This document shows positions 57,447 to 64,000 of a DNA stretch of 64,000 bases, piece by piece; positions within the stretch are counted from its first letter, which is position 1; each line of letters begins with the position of its first letter. Source of the DNA: Clostridium sp. Marseille-P3244 (GTDB lineage Bacteria; Bacillota; Clostridia; Lachnospirales; Lachnospiraceae); contig NZ_LT635549.1 of NCBI RefSeq assembly GCF_900120155.1, positions 1,054,001 through 1,118,000 on the forward strand, in the 5' to 3' direction. Under the pieces are notes generated by a model. That model saw only the letters and a program-made list of their open reading frames with translations. It did not search any database and was not told where the DNA came from. The translations under genes and the position numbers were made by a program.

Positions 57447-58445
57447 TTATTCAACAACGTCTACTTCCCGGCCTTCTTTAATGGAGCGCTCGATGGCGTC
57501 TACCACACAGAGCGCCTGATAGGCTTCATATGCGGAGATCACAGGTTTTTTGCCTGTCTCGATGCAGGAGACGAAACTGCTGATCTCTTCTTTGAGATCT
57601 CCTGCGGGAGCGCCGTTTACATAAGGCCAGTGGCGGGAATCCGGATATAGGACATGTTCAGCTGTTACAAGACGTACGCCTTTGTCGCAGGCATCGATAT
57701 AGGCTGTCCCCTTTGTCCCTACCAGTTCCATCTGATCGTCGATAATGGTCGGAGAAGTCTTCGGCAGTGTCCAGCAGGCCTCCATACATGCGACTACTCC
57801 GTTTTCGTAAGTAACGAGAGCATAGATCACATCATTCATGCCATATTGTTTCAGCGCTACGCTGCGGCTTTTGGCATAGACTTTTACCGGCCGGCTCTGG
57901 AGGAACCAGTTAATGTAATCAATATCATGGATCATGACATGCATGCTCAGATCAGAAGCGCCGATGTAACGCATGGGGCCCGTGATGGGACTGTTGCGGC
58001 GGCAGTAGAGGTGGATGAGATCTCCAAGCTCTTTATTCTCGATCGCTTCTTTTACTGCGCAGAAGCGCGGATCAAACCGAAGCAGATGTCCTACCGTGAA
58101 TACTTTTGGATACTCTTTTGTTAATTCATAGAGTTCCCGTCCCTCTGACAGCTCCTTTGCGATAGGCTTTTCCAGAAGAATGTGTTTCTGGTGCTCGACA
58201 GCAGTTTTTACCACGTCCAAATGCATGTTGTCAGGAAGAGTGATGCTTACTGCGTCGATCTTCGGATCCGCCAGAAGCTCGTGATAATCCGCATAGCCGG
58301 CGCACTGGAATTCCCGGCAGGCCGCTTCTCTGCGATCCTGGTCTGCCTCACAGACAGCGCTAAGCTTCACACCGGGCAGACTCGCGTAGATCCTGGCATG
58401 ATGCGTTCCCATCTGGCCAAGACCGATGACTGCTATGTTCAGCAT
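57447..58445 (-). CDS. Gfo/Idh/MocA-family dehydrogenase of the leftward catabolic cluster
   Basis: A 332-residue oxidoreductase. LNIAVIGLGQMGTHHARIYA is the NAD site, AVSITLPDNMHLDVVKTAVE and HILLEKPIAKELSEG carry the EKP lysine, and MHVMIHDIDYINWFLQSRPV holds the H-D-x-D substrate motif of inositol and sugar dehydrogenases. First gene after the regulator's terminator, with its own promoter at 58537-58565, it seems to lead a transcript through the permease, hydrolase, flavoprotein and HEFFH genes. ATG 58445 follows GGAGAAATTG; upstream codons in the same frame are not family-like. Confidence 0.9.
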   Translation of the reverse strand: MLNIAVIGLGQMGTHHARIYASLPGVKLSAVCEADQDRREAACREFQCAGYADYHELLADPKIDAVSITLPDNMHLDVVKTAVEHQKHILLEKPIAKELSEGRELYELTKEYPKVFTVGHLLRFDPRFCAVKEAIENKELGDLIHLYCRRNSPITGPMRYIGASDLSMHVMIHDIDYINWFLQSRPVKVYAKSRSVALKQYGMNDVIYALVTYENGVVACMEACWTLPKTSPTIIDDQMELVGTKGTAYIDACDKGVRLVTAEHVLYPDSRHWPYVNGAPAGDLKEEISSFVSCIETGKKPVISAYEAYQALCVVDAIERSIKEGREVDVVE

Positions 58446-58536
58446 AATCAATTTCTCCTTTTCTTGTTTGATTTGTAAAACATGTTTCTTTTCGCAGATC
58501 CAAAAGATCTGTTTCTGATTTCCGCCTTCTGATCTG

Positions 58537-58565
58537 ATATTATCATACGAGGTATGAAGATTCAA
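58537..58565 (-). promoter_or_regulatory. Promoter of the leftward dehydrogenase-permease-hydantoinase operon
   Basis: On the minus strand TTGAAT (58560-58565), a 17-base spacer and TAATAT (58537-58542). An AT-rich block with GAAAATTT...ATATGAAA (58572-58627) lies just upstream and resembles the one between nanE and the kinase gene. Confidence 0.65.
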
Positions 58566-58620
58566 TAGATTTGAGAAAAATTATTTTAAAATATTAAAAT
58601 AAAAAGAAAATTTTTTTAAT

Positions 58621-58661
58621 ATGAAATAAAAAAGAGCAGACAACTAAAAGATTTGTCTGCT
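58621..58661 (-). terminator. Terminator of the leftward RpiR gene
   Basis: On the minus strand AGCAGACAA and TTGTCTGCT (58635-58643, 58653-58661) form a 9-base stem followed by CTTTTTTATTTC. Confidence 0.85.
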
Positions 58662-58671
58662 GATCTGGCAA

Positions 58672-59532
58672 TTAGTATATTTTATCTGTCACCGCAGAAG
58701 AAGTCTTTTCTTTATTAGCGGCTGACAGACTGTACTGACGTTTGAAGAACTCGACATAGAGCATATCCAGAAGATACAGAAGGGAGATCTGCGCGGTGAC
58801 CGATCCGCCCTGAAGAGGTCCTTCATTTGATCCGCAGATAAGGACTACGTCAGCATAATTTGTCAGCGGAGATTTCACATAGCGGGTCAGAGCAATGACA
58901 AAAGCCCCTCCTTCTTTTGCCAGCCTCGCGCATTCTACAGAGTCCTTCGTAGAACCGGAAAAGGAGATGATGACGGCCACATCCCCGCTCCCGAGGAGAG
59001 AGGCCTCCATTGCCTGCATATGTGCGTCCAGCGGGCATTTGGTTTTTGGAGTGATACGAAGAAAGCGGTTGTATGCTTCCAGAGCGGACAACAGTGAGGA
59101 ACCGACGCCGAGGAAAAGGATCTGACGGGCATAGATCAGTGCGTCCACGGCTTTTTCAAGATGTTTGATATTCAGGAGACTGTAGGTTTCATTCAGACTG
59201 CTGATGTTTGTGGTGAGCAGTTTGTTCGTAACATCCGTCAGACTGTCTGATATATTGATCTCGCTGTTGATGCTCCAGTTCTCCTCTGATCCGCTGTTGG
59301 AAAGAGCGCGGACGACCGCCATTTTAAAATCCTGATAACCTTTGAATTTCAGCGTTTTACAGAAGCGGAACACACTTGTGTCCCCGACACCGCATTTCTC
59401 TGCCAGGTCAGAGATAGAAGTATTCAAAACTTCCCTTGGATATTTTAGTACGTATTCAGCCACTTTTTTCTCAGCCTTTGTAAAGCTGTTATTCAGAGTC
59501 CTTATTTTCGAAAAAACATCAGCTTCAGCCAT
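58672..59532 (-). CDS. MurR/RpiR-family regulator of the amino-sugar cluster
   Basis: A 286-residue regulator: the HTH part has LNNSFTKAEKKVAEYVLKYP and ISDLAEKCGVGDTSVFRFCK, then LKFKGYQDFKMAVVRAL. The SIS domain has ILFLGVGSSLLSALEAYNRF and VAVIISFSGSTKDSVECARL. Family members such as MurR and the RpiR-type NanR sense amino-sugar phosphates; with nanE and a ROK kinase next to it, ManNAc-6-P or a relative is the likely effector. It follows the kinase gene in the same direction and ends in a strong terminator. AAGGAGG precedes the start. Confidence 0.9.
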   Translation of the reverse strand: MAEADVFSKIRTLNNSFTKAEKKVAEYVLKYPREVLNTSISDLAEKCGVGDTSVFRFCKTLKFKGYQDFKMAVVRALSNSGSEENWSINSEINISDSLTDVTNKLLTTNISSLNETYSLLNIKHLEKAVDALIYARQILFLGVGSSLLSALEAYNRFLRITPKTKCPLDAHMQAMEASLLGSGDVAVIISFSGSTKDSVECARLAKEGGAFVIALTRYVKSPLTNYADVVLICGSNEGPLQGGSVTAQISLLYLLDMLYVEFFKRQYSLSAANKEKTSSAVTDKIY

Positions 59533-59598
59533 GAGGAGTTCCTCCTTTTGGTCAGGTTACTATCATAATATTATCATGAATTGTTTCCAAAGTATATG

Positions 59599-60483
59599 TT
59601 ACTTTATCATTTTGCGGGCCAGTTCAGCGGATCCGTAGAGCCCGGCACTGTTTCCCAGCATGGCGGGAACAGCCCGGACGCCGCGATAGCTGGGGATAAC
59701 GGCATTCTGCAGCCTGGATTCGATTTCCGGAGCCAGCCAGGGCACACTCATGACACCTCCGCCAAGGATGATCCTTTCCGGATCAAACAGATGGGTGAGA
59801 GAGACAAGACCGAGAACGATCTCATCCAGCCAGTGAGATATAATCTTCTGAAGATCCGGGTGAGCGTTTTCCTGTGCGGCGAATATCTTCCGGCCGTCGG
59901 TCAGCTCCGGCATGATCTGTGACACCGCCCTGACAAGCGCGCTTGTAGACGCGTACTGCTCATAACATCCTTTTCTTCCGCAGGTACAGACAAGGCCGTC
60001 CGGATGTGTGATGAGATGGCCGAATTCTCCCGCCCGGTAACCGCATCCGGTGATCAGATGTCCGTCGGAAAAGACCGCGCCTCCGATCCCTGTCCCCACT
60101 GTCATACAGAGAAAATCGGAAACGCCCTTTCCGGCGCCATAAAAGGCCTCACCGATGGCAGCGCAGCAGACATCATTTTCTACGGCCGCGGGAACATGGA
60201 AACGTTCTTCCAGCAGGCGCCGCAGCGGAGTGCCTGTATAACCGGGAATATTTTCATTGGCATAGATTATAGTTCCGGATCTTGGATCCACCTGACCCGC
60301 AGTACTGATTCCGATGCAGTCAAAGTGAGGAAACTGTTCGATCTGCGTGAAAAGACATTCCAGCAGGATATCGGCACCCTGCTTTCCATCCAGAGACAAT
60401 TCCCTCCGGTCGATACAGAGATCGTCCTTCCAGTATGCGAATTTTGTAGCGGTCCCTCCGATATCTGCTGAGAGTATATTCAT
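59599..60483 (-). CDS. ROK-family sugar kinase, probably N-acetylmannosamine kinase
   Basis: A 294-residue kinase. The N-terminal ATP loop is NILSADIGGTATKFAYWKDD. The central block has AAVENDVCCAAIGEAFYGAG and LCMTVGTGIGGAVFSDGHLI. The zinc-binding ROK signature is GEFGHLITHPDGLVCTCGRK with GCYEQYAS, where the histidine and three cysteines bind zinc. The divergent nanE gene suggests it phosphorylates ManNAc (NanK role), though glucose or another hexosamine cannot be excluded. Its promoter is TTGTAA-17-TAGAAT at 60520-60548. Confidence 0.88.
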   Translation of the reverse strand: MNILSADIGGTATKFAYWKDDLCIDRRELSLDGKQGADILLECLFTQIEQFPHFDCIGISTAGQVDPRSGTIIYANENIPGYTGTPLRRLLEERFHVPAAVENDVCCAAIGEAFYGAGKGVSDFLCMTVGTGIGGAVFSDGHLITGCGYRAGEFGHLITHPDGLVCTCGRKGCYEQYASTSALVRAVSQIMPELTDGRKIFAAQENAHPDLQKIISHWLDEIVLGLVSLTHLFDPERIILGGGVMSVPWLAPEIESRLQNAVIPSYRGVRAVPAMLGNSAGLYGSAELARKMIK

Positions 60484-60519
60484 GACAGAAAATTCCTCCT
60501 GAAAGTTTTCTATGATAAA

Positions 60520-60548
60520 ATTCTAGCACACACAGGAGACAGTTACAA
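60520..60548 (-). promoter_or_regulatory. Promoter of the ROK kinase-RpiR transcript
   Basis: Minus strand: TTGTAA (60543-60548), 17 bases, TAGAAT (60520-60525). Confidence 0.65.
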
Positions 60549-60595
60549 TAAAAAATGAAAATTTCTTTTTTTATATTGAAAATAAAAGAAATCTT
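60549..60595. promoter_or_regulatory. Candidate RpiR operator between divergent promoters
   Basis: AT-rich block with GAAAATTT followed by TTTTTTTATATTGAAAATAA and AAAAGAAAT. It contains GAAA/TTTC half-sites and shares the pattern GAAAATTT-T(n)-ATAT-GAAA with 58600-58625. It overlaps the nanE -35. Confidence 0.45.
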
Positions 60596-60603
60596 GTTAT
60601 AAT
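60576..60603 (+). promoter_or_regulatory. nanE promoter
   Basis: TTGAAA (60576-60581), 16 bases, TATAAT (60598-60603). The -35 lies within the candidate operator. Confidence 0.7.
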
Positions 60604-60706
60604 AAAAAACAAACAGTGCCTCTTTTCGAAAATTCATTGAAAACCGCCTTCTGATATATGAAATGAATTTGATTTCCGTCTGATAATAATTATTTGAGGT
60701 GCTTTT

Positions 60707-61411
60707 ATGAGGAAACAAGACAACAAAACTATACTGCAGCATCTTCAGGGACGCCTGATCGTATCCTGTCAGGCACTGGACTTTGAACCGCTGCACAGTT
60801 CGTTCATTATGTCCAGAATGGCATATGCGGCGGAACTTGGGGGAGCAGGGGGGATACGGGCAAATACGGTGCCGGATATTCAGGCGATAAAAAAAGAAAC
60901 TTCTCTTCCCATCATCGGGATCATAAAAAAGGATTACCCCGATACGGATGTCGTGATCACGACAACAGAACGTGAAGTGGACGCCCTGGCAGAAGAAGGT
61001 GTTGATATTATCGCGATGGACGCGACCTTCCGGACAAGACATGACGGGGAAACACTGGAGCATCTGTTCCAAAGAGTCCGTGAAAAATATCCCCGGCAGC
61101 TTTTTATGGCAGACTGTTCTACGTATGAAGAGGGGGTCAACGCGGAAAATCTGGGATTTGACATTGTCTCTACAACTCTTTGCGGATACACAGATTATAC
61201 ACAGGGAAGAGAACTGCCGGATTATCAGACCGTGGAGAAATTTGTGAAAGAACTCCACTGTCCCGTTATAGCGGAGGGAGGGATCTGGACGCCGGAGCAG
61301 CTGAGAAAGATTATGGATTTCGGGGTCCTGGCGGTTGTGATCGGAACGGCGATCACAAGGCCGATGGAAATCACCCGGCATTTTGTGTCCGCGTTAGATA
61401 TGACTGAATAA
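60707..61411 (+). CDS. nanE: N-acetylmannosamine-6-phosphate 2-epimerase
   Basis: A 234-residue TIM-barrel enzyme that converts ManNAc-6-P to GlcNAc-6-P. Marks are GRLIVSCQALDFEPLHSSFI, AYAAELGGAGGIRANTVPDI, PIIGIIKKDYPDTDVVITTT with the catalytic lysine, IIAMDATFRTRHDGETLEHL, VIAEGGIWTPEQLRKIMDFG and VVIGTAITRPMEITRHF. It is transcribed divergently from the kinase and regulator genes, an arrangement common in sialic acid or ManNAc use. Neither a lyase (nanA) nor nagA/nagB is in the window. Confidence 0.95.
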   Translation: MRKQDNKTILQHLQGRLIVSCQALDFEPLHSSFIMSRMAYAAELGGAGGIRANTVPDIQAIKKETSLPIIGIIKKDYPDTDVVITTTEREVDALAEEGVDIIAMDATFRTRHDGETLEHLFQRVREKYPRQLFMADCSTYEEGVNAENLGFDIVSTTLCGYTDYTQGRELPDYQTVEKFVKELHCPVIAEGGIWTPEQLRKIMDFGVLAVVIGTAITRPMEITRHFVSALDMTE

Positions 61412-61440
61412 TTTATAACAGCAGATACGGACGCCGAAAC

Positions 61441-61482
61441 GGCTGCCGGGACGACTGCCTATGCAGGCCTGGCAGCTTTTTC
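61441..61482 (+). terminator. Terminator of nanE
   Basis: GCTGCC (61442-61447) pairs with GGCAGC (61471-61476), with an inner CTGC/GCAG stem, followed by TTTTT. Confidence 0.75.
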
Positions 61483-61523
61483 GCGTGCGGAAACAAAAGG
61501 AAAATACAGGACCCGAGGTCCGT

Positions 61524-62009
61524 TCAGATGCGTTCCGCGTCGATCCCTTTCCGGAGGAAAAATTTTTCTACCATTTCATCCCATGCGTGTTCTAATGATT
61601 TATCCATGGTAAATGTCTGAAAAGAGGTACCTGTTACACAGGATAACTGCCTGCCGTCATAATGAATATTCAGGTATAACCCCTGTACGTCCTCCGGACG
61701 GACAGCCGGGGAAGAACGGAGTACCAGCTGTTCTATGCTTTTTCGGGAAAGGCTGAAGACAAACCGGAAGCTTAAAGGTGTCCTCCTGCCTTTTATGATG
61801 GAAAAACAGTATTCCCGCACATTTTTCCAGGGAGAATATTCCGGAAGATCCATTCCCGTATCAAAGAAATCTTTTTGAATCAGCCCATCTATGTGAAAGG
61901 TGTTGAACGTCACGATCTCTGCTTCTATGAAGGAGAAACTGTCAAAAGTCTCTGAAAGAAGCAGCTGTGACATGAATCCTTTTATGCTGGTAAGTGAAAA
62001 TGCGATCAT
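61524..62009 (-). CDS. DUF5721-like hypothetical protein
   Basis: A 161-residue soluble protein: SIKGFMSQLLLSETFDSFSF, AEIVTFNTFHIDGLIQKDFF, REYCFSIIKGRRTPLSFRFV and VTGTSFQTFTMDKSLEHAWD. I associate this with DUF5721, a Lachnospiraceae family without known function; the name is from memory. No signal peptide or membrane helix. It stands alone between nanE and the SGNH gene, facing left. Confidence 0.65.
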   Translation of the reverse strand: MIAFSLTSIKGFMSQLLLSETFDSFSFIEAEIVTFNTFHIDGLIQKDFFDTGMDLPEYSPWKNVREYCFSIIKGRRTPLSFRFVFSLSRKSIEQLVLRSSPAVRPEDVQGLYLNIHYDGRQLSCVTGTSFQTFTMDKSLEHAWDEMVEKFFLRKGIDAERI

Positions 62010-62075
62010 ACTTATGCTCCTTATGCGGACAGATCTTACGTCATTCTATTGTATCATAAAATGAAAGTGGCGTCA

Positions 62076-62104
62076 TTGACTTTTAAGTACAAAAAAAGTA
62101 TTAT
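62076..62104 (+). promoter_or_regulatory. Promoter of the SGNH-DUF4358-MBOAT genes
   Basis: TTGACT (62076-62081), a 17-base spacer and TATTAT (62099-62104), about 95 bases before the first start. Confidence 0.65.
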
Positions 62105-62199
62105 TATAAACGTATAGTGGCGGAATATTGCCACATGCTGATAACAGCAGATAAGATGACAGTCCCTTTACAGAGGATAACAGAGAGATGGATATATAG

Positions 62200-62958
62200 A
62201 TGAGAAAAAAGATAAATAACAGCATCAGGAGACAGGTCCTGGTCCTCGTGTGTGTCGTGGCTATTGTCGTGATCCTTGTTTTTTTCGTCCGCTGGATCGG
62301 CGGCCTGCTGGGCGGAAGGGCCGATACTTCGGCGGGGCTGGAGTATATCAGGCAGGAAGAGGCAGGAGATGTTTCCGCGATTGAAGAGAAGATAGATCTT
62401 CTTGAGGAACAGGACAATAATGGCGAGGATACCCGGAGCCTGAAGGAAAAATTTACAGGAGCGGTGGTGGTTGGAGACTCCATCGCCGAAGGACTATCCG
62501 TGTATGATGTGCTGAACGCTTCCAGTGTAGTTTCAAAGATCGGTGTGCATCTTGATGAGCTGGATGATCAGATCAGTCGGTTAAAAGAGTTAAAACCGGG
62601 CGTTATTTTTTTGGCTCTGGGTATGAATGACGTGCCGGCTACAAACGGAGATACAGAAGCGTTTGTGGAAGAATACGGGGCTGTACTGGAAAAGATCCGG
62701 GAAGAAGTCCCAGACGCCCATATTTTTGTGAATTCGATCTTCCCGGTCCAGGACAAGGCAGTGGAAGAAGAACCGGCTCTGGAGAAAATTTCGGATTATA
62801 ACAGCGCTCTGGCAGAACTGTGTGATAGAGAGCGTATCGGATTTATCGACAACAGCAGCCTTGTGGCAGACGGGTATTATGAGGAAGACGGCATCCATTT
62901 TAAGGCTGATTTCTATCCTGTCTGGGCGGAACATATGGCGGAGGTGGCGGCGTTATGA
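62200..62958 (+). CDS. Membrane-anchored SGNH/GDSL-family hydrolase
   Basis: A 252-residue protein. One N-terminal membrane helix (VLVLVCVVAIVVILVFFVRW) leads to a glycine-rich and then acidic coiled linker. The SGNH domain begins GAVVVGDSIAEGLSVYDVLN with the catalytic serine (block I), continues VIFLALGMNDVPATNGDTEA (block III, GxND) and closes with YEEDGIHFKADFYPVWAEHM (block V, D-x-x-H). The catalytic part faces outside. Together with the MBOAT protein downstream it probably moves or removes acetyl groups on an exported polymer. It overlaps the next gene by four bases. Confidence 0.85.
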   Translation: MRKKINNSIRRQVLVLVCVVAIVVILVFFVRWIGGLLGGRADTSAGLEYIRQEEAGDVSAIEEKIDLLEEQDNNGEDTRSLKEKFTGAVVVGDSIAEGLSVYDVLNASSVVSKIGVHLDELDDQISRLKELKPGVIFLALGMNDVPATNGDTEAFVEEYGAVLEKIREEVPDAHIFVNSIFPVQDKAVEEEPALEKISDYNSALAELCDRERIGFIDNSSLVADGYYEEDGIHFKADFYPVWAEHMAEVAAL

Positions 62959-63458
62959 GCAGACGCGATTTCAGGGGAGAAAGCGGGCCGGTGGTCATCC
63001 GGATCATGAAGTATGTGATCCTGCTTCTGATCCTGGCTTTTATTGTCCTTCTTCTGCTGTACGCCAGCGGGAGCAGCAAACCTTTTCAGGAAGTGGAGGC
63101 CGCGGTCAGCCAGGCTTTGGATAAGAGTGAACTGACGGAACAGGAGCCTTCTTCATTTAAGAGAAATTTCGGGTTGAACGCTGCGGATTATTCGGGAGTC
63201 ATGTACTATTCCTCCGAGGCAGCGATCTCGGCGGAGGAAGTTCTTCTGGTCCGGGTGAACAGTGAGGATCAGATTCAGGAGGTCAGAGACGCCATCGAGG
63301 AGCGGATTCAGTCAAAGAAGGAAGATTTTGACGGATACGCGCCGGAAGAGGTGAAATTGTTGGAAGATGCCAGGCAGAGTGTGAGAGGGAAGTACATTTT
63401 CTTTGCGGCATCATCGAAAGCGGACGAGTATCTGGATGTTTTTAACAGGAATCTTTAA
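62955..63458 (+). CDS. DUF4358-like membrane-anchored protein
   Basis: A 167-residue protein with one N-terminal membrane helix (YVILLLILAFIVLLLLYASG) and an outside domain: EVEAAVSQALDKSELTEQEP, FKRNFGLNAADYSGVMYYSS, EEVLLVRVNSEDQIQEVRDA and RGKYIFFAASSKADEYLDVF. The Y-S-x-x-x-M-x-V-E-E-x-L-x-V-x pattern fits DUF4358, which often sits with MBOAT and SGNH genes in Lachnospiraceae (from memory). Function unknown; likely an accessory of the acyl-transfer system. Coupled to the SGNH gene by ATGA overlap. Confidence 0.78.
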   Translation: MSRRDFRGESGPVVIRIMKYVILLLILAFIVLLLLYASGSSKPFQEVEAAVSQALDKSELTEQEPSSFKRNFGLNAADYSGVMYYSSEAAISAEEVLLVRVNSEDQIQEVRDAIEERIQSKKEDFDGYAPEEVKLLEDARQSVRGKYIFFAASSKADEYLDVFNRNL

Positions 63459-63511
63459 AGTCCACCGGGTACTTCTGAAAAAAGGTCTGTGAATAGAGAG
63501 GGAAGAGACAG

Positions 63512-64000
63512 ATGTTATTTAGCAGTATTACATTTTTATTTCTGTTTCTGCCGGTGGTGCTGGCAGTTTACTATATTGTTCCGGACAAAATAAAAAATAT
63601 TGTCCTGCTGATCGCCAGCCTTTTCTTTTATGCGTGGGGAGAACCGGTCTATGTTGTTCTTATGATCCTGTCCATTCTCTTTAATTATTTCTGTGGGCGG
63701 GATATTAAAAACAAAGAAGACGATCCCAGAAGAGCGAAGCTCAGTGTGGTTTTTGCCATAGTGGTAAATGTTCTGATCCTCGGATTTTTTAAATATTATG
63801 GATTTCTGGTAGAGACATTGAACGGCCTTTTGCCGGTAGACATACCATATCGGGAACTTTCTCTGCCCATCGGGATTTCTTTCTATACTTTTCAGGCGAT
63901 ATCCTATGTACTGGATGTATATTGGAAAAAGGCGCAGGCCCAGAAAAATATTCTGTATTTTGCGCTTTATATCAGTATGTTCCCGCAGTTGATCGCAGGT
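63512..64000 (+). CDS. MBOAT-family O-acyltransferase (N-terminal part, cut by window edge)
   Basis: An open frame of 163 codons runs off the right edge. It starts MLFSSITFLFLFLPVVLAVY, then IVLLIASLFFYAWGEPVYVV, ILSILFNYFCGRDIKN, FFKYYGFLVETLNGLL, LSLPIGISFYTFQAISYVLD and YISMFPQLIAG. These match AlgI/DltB-type MBOAT proteins, which carry acetyl or other acyl groups across the membrane to exported polysaccharides. GAGAGGGAAGAG precedes the ATG. The catalytic histidine lies beyond the window. With the SGNH and DUF4358 genes it forms an acylation cassette. Confidence 0.92.
   Translation, partial: MLFSSITFLFLFLPVVLAVYYIVPDKIKNIVLLIASLFFYAWGEPVYVVLMILSILFNYFCGRDIKNKEDDPRRAKLSVVFAIVVNVLILGFFKYYGFLVETLNGLLPVDIPYRELSLPIGISFYTFQAISYVLDVYWKKAQAQKNILYFALYISMFPQLIAG

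Noticed and set aside
1-64000. tRNA, rRNA, phage genes or intact transposases
   Set aside because: None could be recognised on either strand; only remnants and small repeats hint at mobile DNA.

Overview
The window looks like chromosome of a gut-type Lachnospiraceae (Clostridia, Firmicutes). The signs are strong AGGAGG-type ribosome sites, a perfect CIRCE element before htpG, a PyrK/PyrD-1B pyrimidine operon, RpiR regulators, and several small families I associate with Lachnospiraceae (DUF6142, DUF5721, DUF4358, VanZ-like). This is an inference from gene content; no rRNA or other taxonomic marker is present. I see no tRNA, rRNA or CRISPR array.

Left part (1-13030, visibly AT-richer): a surface-polysaccharide locus, all on the + strand. 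It holds a GT4 glycosyltransferase, then a nonulosonic-acid (sialic/legionaminic type) set: CBS-nucleotidyltransferase, NeuD, NeuB, NeuC, NeuA, two Gfo/Idh oxidoreductases and an acyltransferase-CMP-sugar synthetase fusion. The CapE/CapG/CapF trio for UDP-N-acetyl-L-fucosamine follows. Next (13040-18140) is a plasticity patch: broken mobile-element and antitoxin remnants, a HigBA toxin-antitoxin pair, an AbiEi/AbiEii pair followed by a DUF6429 gene, and a DUF234-type ATPase. Short direct repeats lie at the module edges.

Middle part: a phosphorus block. An RpiR regulator with two matching operator palindromes precedes a 2-aminoethylphosphonate ABC transporter and phnW-phnX (18284-24865). Then come pstS-pstC-pstA-pstB-phoU and a PhoP/PhoR-like two-component system (25156-31695). 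PstS appears circularly permuted. After a cyclophilin, a GNAT enzyme, htpG and a polysaccharide deacetylase comes a 937-residue fusion of a Tet(M)/EF-G-like ribosome-protection GTPase with a C-terminal YacP/Rae1-like NYN ribonuclease domain (36439-39252). I think it is the most interesting gene here.

Right part: an ECF S-component, a zinc-ribbon/CD225 protein with a DUF2752 partner, the pyrF-pyrK-pyrD-(small DAK-like ORF)-pyrE operon, a VanZ-like/DUF6142/M29 aminopeptidase group, and purE-purM-purN-purD. A leftward catabolic cluster follows (ROK kinase, RpiR regulator, Gfo/Idh dehydrogenase, permease, hydantoinase/oxoprolinase family enzyme, FAD oxidoreductase, HEFFH protein), divergent from nanE. 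This suggests use of an amino sugar through ManNAc-6-P, with an unassigned branch. The window ends in a SGNH hydrolase-DUF4358-MBOAT acyltransferase group cut by the edge. Palindromic REP-like repeats (GGGGACAGG/CACC type) are scattered between genes at about 14.3, 28.0, 32.3, 41.1, 42.2 and 45.1 kb.
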